The position numbers and the translations under genes are program-made. Under the pieces are notes generated by a model. That model was not told where the DNA came from and did no database searches. It was given only the letters and a program-made list of their open reading frames with translations. A stretch of DNA of 9,453 bases from an uncultured Chloroflexota bacterium (GTDB lineage Bacteria > Chloroflexota > Dehalococcoidia > SAR202 > UBA11138), in assembly GCA_913046025.1 (NCBI GenBank), contig CAJWRP010000052.1, positions 1 to 9,453 on the forward strand, written 5' to 3'. Of this stretch, positions 1 through 6,271 are shown piece after piece (position 1 is the stretch's first letter; every line of letters begins with the position of its first letter).

Positions 1-183
1 ATACCGGCGGAACGGGTGACTTGCCGTCCGTGGTCACCATCCAGGGACTCGATCTTGATGACCTCGGCTCCCATGTCAGCCAGCATCATGGTGGACACCG
101 GGTCCGAACTGCCACATGGTCCAGTCGATAACTCGCAGTCCATCCAAGGGGCCTTTAAGTTTTCTATGCTCTTTATCCGTCAT
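1..183 (-). pseudogene. CaiB/BaiF family CoA-transferase, N-terminal part, frameshifted and cut by the window edge
   Basis: Family III CoA-transferases move CoA between carboxylic acids, typically to activate a substrate for catabolism. The ATG at 183-181 has a good Shine-Dalgarno site (GGAGG at 194-190, 6-nt spacer) and opens with the family's N-terminal signature LDGLRVIDWTMWQFGP. That frame then hits TGA at 78-76. Shifting by one base near 100-102, a GGG run on the plus strand, restores the expected continuation PVSTMMLADMGAEVIKIE followed by a DGDHGR segment, which stays open to base 1. Only about 61 of the roughly 400 residues usual for the family are visible. The extra base may be a true mutation, making a pseudogene, or an assembly error in a homopolymer. 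Family assignment is firm; whether the gene is functional is open. It points the same way as the 621-5973 block but is separated from it by about 430 nt holding an opposing gene remnant. Confidence 0.85.
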
Positions 184-230
184 CGGGCGCCTCCGGACCT
201 GTCCTTTTTGGCTTTCATCGCAGTGGTGAT

Positions 231-512
231 TTGACGATTGGCGCCATGTTGGATGCCCCGACGCCGTCGTATGACATCTACAACACCTCCTCTTCAGAAT
301 GGACGACGATGTCTGAGGTGCTCGCTGCGCTTCAGGAGCTGCGTCATAATCTGCGCACCGTTGATGTCGCGGATAGAGAGCTGTCAGGCAGAGCAAGCAA
401 GATGGACGTAAACAGGATGGAAAAGGACCTGGGCTTCTTCGCGAAGTTCGACATGGCGGATGGCCTGCGATACTACCTTGCTTGGCGAAAGGCCACCGGC
501 TTTACCGAGTGA
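231..512 (+). pseudogene. C-terminal remnant of an NAD-dependent epimerase/dehydratase
   Basis: This frame codes for about 93 residues when started at a TTG (231), or 88 from an ATG at 246. It resembles only the last part of extended SDRs of the UDP-sugar epimerase type. A stretch like the usual 'A..LDAPTPSYDIYN' (strand plus helix after the substrate site) is followed by a predicted helix (MSEVLAALQEL), then MDVNRMEKDLGF and a final FDMADGLRYYLAWRKATGF. The last two match the family's terminal D..R...LGF.....L..GL..Y..W pattern. The Rossmann GxxGxxG motif and the YxxxK active site, which should lie about 200 residues upstream, are absent. The upstream DNA instead holds the start and ribosome-binding site of the opposing CoA-transferase. 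No Shine-Dalgarno site precedes either start. I read it as a 5'-truncated relic. A small stand-alone protein is possible but less likely. It is not a copy of the epimerase-fold gene at 7139-8098, whose C-terminus differs. Confidence 0.65.
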
Positions 513-620
513 GGGTGGTCGAGAGTCTGTGGTCTTGAAGTCAGAAGCACCCCACCGTTTTGCCTGAAGTTTCTTACGCGCCGAATCTTGATGAAGGAAT
601 AGGCTGTCTACTGGCGCACC

Positions 621-1382
621 TTAATTGGCGACGTATCCCCCATCGACCGGCATGGCGTGGCCCGTGACGAAGGACGCCGCATCCGAGCACAGCCAAACGA
701 CTGCCTGAGCGATCTCGTCCGGCGTGCCGAATCGTCCCACCGGCTGCATCGCCATGTACATCTCTCGTCGACCTGGTTCCCTTCCGATTAGCCGATCGGT
801 CATGGGTGAGGCTACAGCTCCCGGACAAACGGCATTCACCCTGATGCCCTGGGTTGCGTATTCAAGAGCGGCTACCTTGGTCAGCCCGATCACGCCGTGC
901 TTGGCTGCCCCGTAGGCGGTCGAGCCCTTCATGCCAATTAGTCCTGCTATAGACGATGTGTTTACAATGGCGCCCCCACCCTGCTCGAGCATTTGCTGGA
1001 TTTCGTACTTCATAGTCAGCCAGACGCCCTTCAAATTAGTGGCGATCACGCGATCCCATTCGTCTTCGGGAAATTCCGCCGTGGGGACTCGGATACCTTC
1101 GATGCCGGCGTTGTTATGGGCTGCGTCCAATCTGCCATAGGCCTCGACAGTCTTGCTGATGAGCGCTTCGACGTGACCAGCCTGCGAAACGTCTGCGTGG
1201 ATGAAGACGGCCTCGCCTCCAGCGCCTTTTATCATGCCTACTGTCTCTTCGGCGCCTTCCGCGTTTACGTCAGAGACAACCACTCGCGCGCCCTCACTTG
1301 CAAACGTCAGCGCTGTTGCTCGGCCTATGCCTGTGCTTCCGCCAGTGACCAGGGCGACTTTGCCATCAAAGCCTTCCGCCAT
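621..1382 (-). CDS. Classical SDR family oxidoreductase (NAD-dependent type)
   Basis: A 253-residue cytosolic short-chain dehydrogenase/reductase of normal classical-family length. Visible motifs are the nucleotide-binding TGGSTGIG (13-20), NNAG (90-93), structural N116, catalytic S144 and Y157xxxK161, and the C-terminal VTGHAMPVDGG segment. Asp38 at the end of the second beta strand is the usual sign of NAD(H) rather than NADP(H) preference. The ATG start is supported by GGAGG at 1394-1390 with a 7-nt spacer. It probably oxidises or reduces an alcohol/ketone intermediate; family members include FabG-like reductases and many catabolic dehydrogenases, and sequence alone does not give the substrate. 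It is the last gene of the minus-strand block, 109 nt after the acetamidase gene, and likely shares its transcript or a nearby promoter. Nothing looks damaged. Confidence 0.93.
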   Translation of the reverse strand: MAEGFDGKVALVTGGSTGIGRATALTFASEGARVVVSDVNAEGAEETVGMIKGAGGEAVFIHADVSQAGHVEALISKTVEAYGRLDAAHNNAGIEGIRVPTAEFPEDEWDRVIATNLKGVWLTMKYEIQQMLEQGGGAIVNTSSIAGLIGMKGSTAYGAAKHGVIGLTKVAALEYATQGIRVNAVCPGAVASPMTDRLIGREPGRREMYMAMQPVGRFGTPDEIAQAVVWLCSDAASFVTGHAMPVDGGYVAN

Positions 1383-1491
1383 ATCTTAACCTCCGTCATT
1401 GTCGACTGGAATTGCGGTTCTCTTATTTGCCTTGGGTGTGCATCATCGGTTTTTCATGCGAGAGCTATTTGCAACGTTAATCTCGTGCACG

Positions 1492-2391
1492 TTAGCTGCT
1501 GGGCAACACCGACTTTGAAAGTTTGCATACCATCGTGAACGCGGGGTCGTAGATATTTCCTACGTCGTACTTCACGTGCATTCCGAGAAGGAAGTTCGCC
1601 TCCGCGGCATCCAGTCCGTAGTCGGATTGCAGCCACCGGAGCATCTCGGATGATGCGTGCTGGGTAGCCTGGTCCAAAGGCCGGGCATTGCCAGCGGTGA
1701 ATATGTACTCTTCGTTTTCGCCGCGCGGCCAGCCAATTTCCTTGCCCTTGATGACCTCCAGGTTCACGACGACGTCCATCGAAATCTCGATGCCTGTGCC
1801 CAGGATCTCCCCGTCGGCCTGCCAGGCGTGACCGTCGCCAAGGTGAAAGAGGGCTCCCTCCACAAAAACGGGCAGATACGCCGTGACTCCGGGGGCGAAC
1901 CCTTTGTAGTCCATGTTCCCGCCGTATGGTCCAGATGTCGCGGTGGATATCGCCTGATCACGCGCTGGCGCGACACCGAAGCAGCCCAGCATAGGCTGGA
2001 TTGGTACGGTGAGGTCGGTAGGACCTCCTTCAGCCGTCGCTGTGTTGTTCTCAAAATTGAGCCTGAAAGTCAGGCGTTCGTCTGTTTTCACCACACTTGG
2101 ATCGCCCGGCTCCAGCACGTGAGGTGCAATCCGAGGAGAGCAAAAGCCGTGCGATCGGTTCGGCCATATCTTGTCGAACCTTACCTTCAAGGTATCGCCC
2201 GGCTCTGCGCCTTCTACATATATGGGACCTGTCTGTGGGTTGCCACGTGGGCCAATGAATTCACCGTTGGCATGCCAGCCGCCAGCGTCGATCGTGGTAG
2301 TCACAATGGTGTCACCGCTGGCTACTTTGAATTCCGGGTCGTGGCTGCCGATGGTCGAGTAGTATTTGGTTGGAGAGAAATTATGTTCCAT
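1492..2391 (-). CDS. Acetamidase/formamidase family protein
   Basis: A 299-residue protein of the FmdA/AmdA family, which hydrolyses short amides (formamide, acetamide) to ammonia and the acid. The length is normal for the shorter clade. The family landmarks occur in order: TGPIYVEGAEPGD (54-66), PMLGCFGVAP (133-142), GGNMD (157-161), the long core GALFHLGDGHAWQADGE (179-195) and GTGIE (198-202). Conserved acidic and His residues in the core (D186, H188, D193, E195) suit metal binding and catalysis in this family. There is no signal peptide, so it should act in the cytoplasm. The ATG start is preceded by AAGGTGGA (2408-2401) with a 9-nt spacer. It lies between two SDR genes, with 133 nt to the upstream one. 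It may release ammonia from an amide made by the neighbouring amidohydrolases, but that link is inference; the true amide substrate may differ from formamide or acetamide. Confidence 0.92.
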   Translation of the reverse strand: MEHNFSPTKYYSTIGSHDPEFKVASGDTIVTTTIDAGGWHANGEFIGPRGNPQTGPIYVEGAEPGDTLKVRFDKIWPNRSHGFCSPRIAPHVLEPGDPSVVKTDERLTFRLNFENNTATAEGGPTDLTVPIQPMLGCFGVAPARDQAISTATSGPYGGNMDYKGFAPGVTAYLPVFVEGALFHLGDGHAWQADGEILGTGIEISMDVVVNLEVIKGKEIGWPRGENEEYIFTAGNARPLDQATQHASSEMLRWLQSDYGLDAAEANFLLGMHVKYDVGNIYDPAFTMVCKLSKSVLPSS

Positions 2392-2524
2392 TTGCTACAG
2401 TCCACCTTCTTGAGGCTGTCCGGCCTGTTCGGAGTTAGCCTACGGGGATGATTGTTAGCCGTGGATGGACACTACCATTCGCGCCTGGACGAGTCAATTG
2501 CCCGCCATTTCAAAGAGGGCGCTT

Positions 2525-3316
2525 TCACCAAACGCTCCATCCCCCGTCTACCACTAGGTTGTGGCCGGTAATCCAGTCTCCCGCCGGCGATGCCAATAGG
2601 GCCACTGCCCCCTTTACGTTATCCGACACGCCTGTTTGAAGCAGCGGATTTTTGAGCCGGCACCGCTCTACCATTTGAGGGTCCGTTGTCGACTTCGGTA
2701 TCTGACCGGGGCTTATGCAATTGGCCGTGATGCCGTACTCGCCCAACTCAGTGGCGAGGGATCTGGTCAGGTTCAGTACGCCGCCTTTGGCCGTCTGATA
2801 AGGAGGCCCCGAGCGAGTGAAGTCCAACCCCTCATAAAGCCGCTTGTCCCCCGACAGAAAGCCGTGAATGGACCCCAGGGTGATTATCTTGCCGTAGCGC
2901 TGCTGAATCATTTGTCTCGCGGCTGCCTGAGCGCATATGTACGCGCTCTTGACGTTGATTTCCCAGTCCGACATGAACTCGTCGATGGAGGCTGTGGGAA
3001 TGTATGATGTAGTCGCACTTCCGCCCGCATTGCAGACCATTATGTCCAGCCTGCCCTTGTCTCGGATTACGTTATCAACCAGTTGGGTCACGTCTTCTTC
3101 GTCTGTGACATCGCAGCCCAGTCCAGTAAAATCCAGCCCTCTGGACCTCATCTCCTCGGCCACCTCTTCGCAGAGACCTTGGCGACGGCTAGCTATGAAA
3201 ACGGACGCGCCCAACTCTCCCAGAGACGTGGCCATGGCTTTGCCCAGATGGGTTCCACCGCCAGTAACAATCGCCACCTTGCCGCTCAGATTAAACAAGT
3301 CCTGGATTTTCGTCAT
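2525..3316 (-). CDS. Classical SDR family oxidoreductase with an enlarged Ser-Tyr loop
   Basis: A 263-residue short-chain dehydrogenase. Motifs seen: TGGGTHLG (18-25) for the dinucleotide, CNAGG (95-99), N121, catalytic S149, Y173xxxK177, and ITGHNLVVDGGW at the end. Arg44-Arg45 after the second beta strand suggest NADP(H) preference, unlike the Asp-bearing SDRs at 621 and 6272. The Ser-to-Tyr distance is 24 residues instead of the usual 13, because of an insertion around 155-168 (GDKRLYEGLDFT) that would border the substrate pocket. Such an insert occurs in some SDRs acting on sugars or sugar acids, so a gluconate-5-dehydrogenase-like role is possible but unproven. The Shine-Dalgarno site is weak (a GGAT-like stretch about 9 nt upstream), so translation may depend on coupling: it starts 42 nt after the end of amidohydrolase 1, in an apparent operon. 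Confidence 0.92.
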   Translation of the reverse strand: MTKIQDLFNLSGKVAIVTGGGTHLGKAMATSLGELGASVFIASRRQGLCEEVAEEMRSRGLDFTGLGCDVTDEEDVTQLVDNVIRDKGRLDIMVCNAGGSATTSYIPTASIDEFMSDWEINVKSAYICAQAAARQMIQQRYGKIITLGSIHGFLSGDKRLYEGLDFTRSGPPYQTAKGGVLNLTRSLATELGEYGITANCISPGQIPKSTTDPQMVERCRLKNPLLQTGVSDNVKGAVALLASPAGDWITGHNLVVDGGWSVW

Positions 3317-3358
3317 TGCGTATCATCCATTTTTTCTTAGGACCATCCAGAAGCGGAC

Positions 3359-4627
3359 TTATATGAAATTGCCCCGGTCCACGTGGTCCCCCGCCTGAAA
3401 GACGTCTGCGACATTCCACAAGGTGTTGATGTCCTCCAGTGGATTGCCGTCGATAATCAGCACGTCAGCCTGCTTGCCTACCTCCAAAGTGCCAATCGTG
3501 TCATCGATCCAGCAGGACTGGGCCGATTCGCCTGTTGAAGCCACAATAGCGTCCATGGTCGACATGCCAGTCTCCACGTGGGCCGTTATCTCGTGTTGGA
3601 AGCCTCCCATGGGGTAGAAGTTCCAGGAAGAGTCAGAGCCGCACACCACCCTCACCCCCAGGTCTCGCATACGACCGAAGGCATCGATAATCGCCTCTCT
3701 GCTGCGCCGAAGGTCATCCAGCTCATCCAACTCCTGAGGGCTGAGGCCGTATTCCTCCAGCTTCGCCTCCAACCGCCAGACCAGGTGTCGGCTGTTGTGA
3801 AGCGTGGCGTTGACGAAGACACCTTTGCGAGCGATCTCCTCGGCCAATGCAGGCCGGAACAGGTCGGAACCGTCTGGCTCCTTGAACAGCGCATGGATTA
3901 TGGTGTCGACGCCGGCCTCCAACGCGTTTGCCATGCCCTGGGTCGAAGCACAGTGCGCGGCCGCGTGCTTGCCGAACTTGTGGGCCTCGTCGCAGATCGC
4001 CGTCAGCTCATCGACATTGAAGGATGGCCTCAGTGGGAAGGACGTGCGTGTGCTGCCTCCAGTGGCGGTAATCTTTATGAAGTCTGCTCCCTCTTTGACG
4101 AGCTGGCGGACTGCAGCTCGGCACTCATCGACGCCTGTAGCTGCAACACCAAAGTAGCTCAGATGGCCTCCGACGATAGCAATGGGCCGACCGGACAGCA
4201 CCAGCCGAGGACCCTCCGTGATGCCCATGTCCATTGCCTCTCGGAGGCGGAAGGTCGTCCGATTCTTGCCGCCACAATCGCGCAAAGTCGTCACGCCGGA
4301 ATACAGGTGGGCTCGGGCGTTGCGGGCAGCCTGCAGCGTCAACACCTCGTCTGGGAGTGTTGCCAGCTCGTCGCCTGCCCTACCGTCGCCCATGCCGTTA
4401 AGATGAACATGGCAATCGACAAGGCCCGGCATTATGGTCTTCTCGCCGTAATCGAACTCTTGGGCGTCTGCGCCTTCCGGTGCGTGGACTGCCTCCTCGG
4501 TGCCTAACGCGGTAATCTTATCGCCGTCCAGCAGAATTGCGGCTCGTTCCAGTGGTGGGGCACCTGTGCCATCAATCAGCCGCGCCGCCCTGATGAGCTT
4601 GAAATTTCCCGGTTCGTTGTCCGGCAT
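3359..4627 (-). CDS. Amidohydrolase family protein (COG1228-like), tandem copy 1
   Basis: A 422-residue metal-dependent hydrolase of the amidohydrolase superfamily, imidazolonepropionase/Xaa-Pro-dipeptidase-like branch. An N-terminal beta-sandwich half (about 7-65) precedes the TIM barrel, and the sandwich closes at the C-terminus with VGKQADVLIIDGNPLEDI. The expected two-metal set is complete: H73xH75 (DCHVHLNG), K185 (FIKITATGG, the usual carboxylated lysine), H225, H245 and D332 (GSDSSW). The family cleaves C-N bonds in cyclic amides, dipeptides or N-acyl amino acids; the substrate here is unknown. No signal peptide is apparent, so it is probably cytoplasmic. I chose the ATG at 4627, which has GGAAGG 8 nt upstream and aligns with the start of the paralog; a GTG at 4654 would add 9 residues that have no counterpart there. 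It follows amidohydrolase 2 by 38 nt, so the two are almost surely co-transcribed. By eye about half of the aligned residues are identical. Confidence 0.93.
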   Translation of the reverse strand: MPDNEPGNFKLIRAARLIDGTGAPPLERAAILLDGDKITALGTEEAVHAPEGADAQEFDYGEKTIMPGLVDCHVHLNGMGDGRAGDELATLPDEVLTLQAARNARAHLYSGVTTLRDCGGKNRTTFRLREAMDMGITEGPRLVLSGRPIAIVGGHLSYFGVAATGVDECRAAVRQLVKEGADFIKITATGGSTRTSFPLRPSFNVDELTAICDEAHKFGKHAAAHCASTQGMANALEAGVDTIIHALFKEPDGSDLFRPALAEEIARKGVFVNATLHNSRHLVWRLEAKLEEYGLSPQELDELDDLRRSREAIIDAFGRMRDLGVRVVCGSDSSWNFYPMGGFQHEITAHVETGMSTMDAIVASTGESAQSCWIDDTIGTLEVGKQADVLIIDGNPLEDINTLWNVADVFQAGDHVDRGNFI

Positions 4628-4635
4628 ACACATCA

Positions 4636-4641
4636 CCTTCC
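4636..4641 (-). promoter_or_regulatory. Ribosome binding site deciding the start of amidohydrolase 1
   Basis: GGAAGG on the minus strand lies 8 nt before the ATG at 4627-4625 but only 2 nt before the in-frame ATG at 4633-4631, and it falls inside the longer reading frame from the GTG at 4654. The spacing favours 4627 as the true start, giving the N-terminus MPDNEPGNFKL, which matches MAGADDNFKL of the paralog. Confidence 0.7.
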
Positions 4642-4665
4642 GTGAATAAGTCACCTGGGAATAAA

Positions 4666-5973
4666 TTAGGGGCCAGATGAGGGTCTCAACTGTCTGGTTT
4701 TAGCTCTGGATTCTTCTGAGCCTCGGTCCAAGATTTCACCAGCGAAAAACACCTCGTCGACGTTCCAAAGGGCGTTAATGTCCCGGGTCGGGTCGCCGTC
4801 CACGATCAGCAGGTCGGCCTTCTTTCCCTCCTCCAGCGTGCCCACGATATTGTCGACATCCAGAGCCTTGGCTGCCTGTCCGGTAACTGAGACCACACCC
4901 TGCATCGGCGAGAAGCCCGCGTCCACCAGGCACTCGGTCTCGTTTACGGTGTTGCCCAGCTGGTAATCCCCCCAAGAAGAGTCGGACCCAGTGATGACGT
5001 TCACGCCCATTTCGATAAGCCGACGAGTGTGGTCTAACTTAACGTCGTAAGCCCGCAACATGTCGTCCAACGTTGACTGTTCCGTGGACGTCAGTCCAAC
5101 GCTCTCCTTCTTGTTCTGCATCAGCCATATTCTGGCTCTGCCGACGTGCACTGTTGGATTGACGAACGCGCCCAATTCGCCGATGCGCTCCGCCACATCC
5201 TGCCTGAAGTTCGCCGTGCCGTCGGGCTCTGCAAATACACAGTGAATAATCATATCGACGTGGGCTTCCAGCGAGTTGATGATGCTTTGGGTTGAGGCGC
5301 AGTGGGTTGCCGTCAGCTTGCCGAACTTGTGCGCCTCGTCCGTTATGGCAGTCAGCTCGTCTATGTTGAATGACGGAAGCAGCGGAAACGATGTTCGGGT
5401 AGAGCCGCCAGACGCGGTAATCTTGATGTAGTCAGCGCTTTCCTTAATGAGCTGCCTGGTCATGGCTCGGCACTCCGTGGGGCCCGTCACCTCGGAGCCG
5501 AAGTAACCCATGTGGCCGCCTATGATAGACACTGGTCTGCCGCAGAGAACCATCCGCGGTCCGACGGCGATTCCTGCATTCACTGCGTCCCTCAGCCGGA
5601 ACATCGTGAAGTTCTTGGGGCCGTTCTCGCGTATTGTCGTGACTCCAGAGAACAGGCTGGTCCTGGCGTTCCGGGCCGACTGCAGAGTTAGGACCTCGTC
5701 CGGCATTTGCGCAAGCTCGTCGCCTGCGCGCCCATCGCCAAAGCCGTTGTGGTGCGTATGGCAGTCCACCATGCCTGGCATCAGCGTCTTGCCTGGAAAA
5801 TCCAGGACCTCCACTTTGGCCCCTTCAGGCGCAGTGACGTCAGAGGCTGGCCCCACGGCCTCGATGCGCGAACCTCGCGTCAGGACGGCGCCGTCGTGAA
5901 TGGCAGGTGCGCCGCTGCCATCAATGAGAATCTCAGCCTTGATGAGTTTGAAGTTGTCGTCTGCTCCAGCCAT
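4666..5973 (-). CDS. Amidohydrolase family protein (COG1228-like), tandem copy 2
   Basis: A 435-residue paralog of the gene just downstream, with the same fold and a complete metal-site set: H72xH74 (DCHTHHNG), K184 (YIKITASGG), H224, H244 and D331 (GSDSSW). Long blocks are shared with copy 1, such as PDEVLTLQ, STRTSFPL and DEAHKFGK. It differs near the active site (HTHHNG against HVHLNG; RENGPK against RDCGGK) and carries a basic C-terminal tail of about 16 residues. The change next to the metal motif suggests the two copies handle different substrates. The ATG at 5973 has GAGG 6 nt upstream; the frame could be extended to 6039, but those 22 residues have no family resemblance. It is the first gene of the leftward block, so its promoter should lie in 5974-6271. 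Expected activity is hydrolysis of an amide, dipeptide or cyclic amide; the exact substrate is not readable. Confidence 0.93.
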   Translation of the reverse strand: MAGADDNFKLIKAEILIDGSGAPAIHDGAVLTRGSRIEAVGPASDVTAPEGAKVEVLDFPGKTLMPGMVDCHTHHNGFGDGRAGDELAQMPDEVLTLQSARNARTSLFSGVTTIRENGPKNFTMFRLRDAVNAGIAVGPRMVLCGRPVSIIGGHMGYFGSEVTGPTECRAMTRQLIKESADYIKITASGGSTRTSFPLLPSFNIDELTAITDEAHKFGKLTATHCASTQSIINSLEAHVDMIIHCVFAEPDGTANFRQDVAERIGELGAFVNPTVHVGRARIWLMQNKKESVGLTSTEQSTLDDMLRAYDVKLDHTRRLIEMGVNVITGSDSSWGDYQLGNTVNETECLVDAGFSPMQGVVSVTGQAAKALDVDNIVGTLEEGKKADLLIVDGDPTRDINALWNVDEVFFAGEILDRGSEESRAKTRQLRPSSGP

Positions 5974-5979
5974 GGGAAA

Positions 5980-5985
5980 CCTCGC
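5980..5985 (-). promoter_or_regulatory. Ribosome binding site deciding the start of amidohydrolase 2
   Basis: GCGAGG on the minus strand stands 6 nt before the ATG at 5973-5971. It lies inside the longer open frame reaching 6039 and supports the shorter start, which also matches the N-terminus of the tandem paralog. Confidence 0.65.
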
Positions 5986-6097
5986 TAGCCTTTGGTGGTG
6001 CATTCCTCTGCTATTGTCGGCGACGCCAGCATACACCACGGTGGGCTCGACGCAAAGAGTTGGGCTGCCAATCCTAGGGCATCTCGGGCACTAGCCA

Positions 6098-6127
6098 AAT
6101 TTAGGCAGCAGCAGGGGCCCTTGTCAA
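6098..6127 (-). promoter_or_regulatory. Candidate promoter for the leftward amidohydrolase/acetamidase/SDR block
   Basis: On the minus strand a perfect TTGACA (6127-6122) is followed after 18 nt by TAAATT (6103-6098), which matches four of six bases of a sigma-70-type -10 box. Transcription would begin near 6091, giving a leader of roughly 120 nt before the amidohydrolase 2 start. Position and direction fit, but the -10 box is weak and the host's promoter consensus is not known. Confidence 0.35.
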
Positions 6128-6143
6128 AGCAGTGTCCGCACAC

Positions 6144-6153
6144 CTTGATCAAG
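6144..6153. promoter_or_regulatory. 10-bp palindrome in the divergent intergenic region, possible operator
   Basis: CTTGATCAAG is a perfect dyad near the middle of the 298-nt gap between the divergent genes, about 17 bp upstream of the leftward -35 candidate. On the plus strand it overlaps TTGATC, which is followed 15 nt later by TTAATA (6166-6171), a weak rightward promoter candidate. It could bind a dimeric regulator of both directions. A 10-bp palindrome can also occur by chance, and no regulator gene is present in the window. Confidence 0.25.
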
Positions 6154-6271
6154 CTCGGCAAGACCTTAATACGGGACGAATGCAGCCTTCGGCGATCTGA
6201 GTTAATATGGAGGCCCTCACGCAAGGCGCAATACGTCATCTCGCAGCCATTCGATTTCAGAGGAAATACAT

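Noticed and set aside
231..512. The epimerase remnant considered as a duplicated piece of the threonine dehydrogenase gene at 7139-8098
   Set aside because: Their C-terminal sequences differ clearly (LGFFAKFDMADGLRYY against WGWSPRYDLDAMVDD), so they come from different subfamilies.
993..1538. A 181-codon open frame on the plus strand
   Set aside because: It is antisense to the SDR at 621-1382, whose catalytic motifs are complete; its product is Cys-rich and unpatterned.
1657..2451. A 264-codon open frame on the plus strand
   Set aside because: It is antisense to the acetamidase/formamidase gene, and its product shows no domain-like pattern.
3578..4507. A 309-codon open frame on the plus strand
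   Set aside because: It lies wholly antisense to amidohydrolase 1, which has a complete motif set; its translation resembles no family and has no ribosome-binding site. It is a by-product of codon bias.
3359..5973. The amidohydrolase pair considered as one gene split by a frameshift
   Set aside because: Both encode full-length proteins with separate complete metal sites, and each has its own ribosome-binding site. They are paralogs, not fragments.
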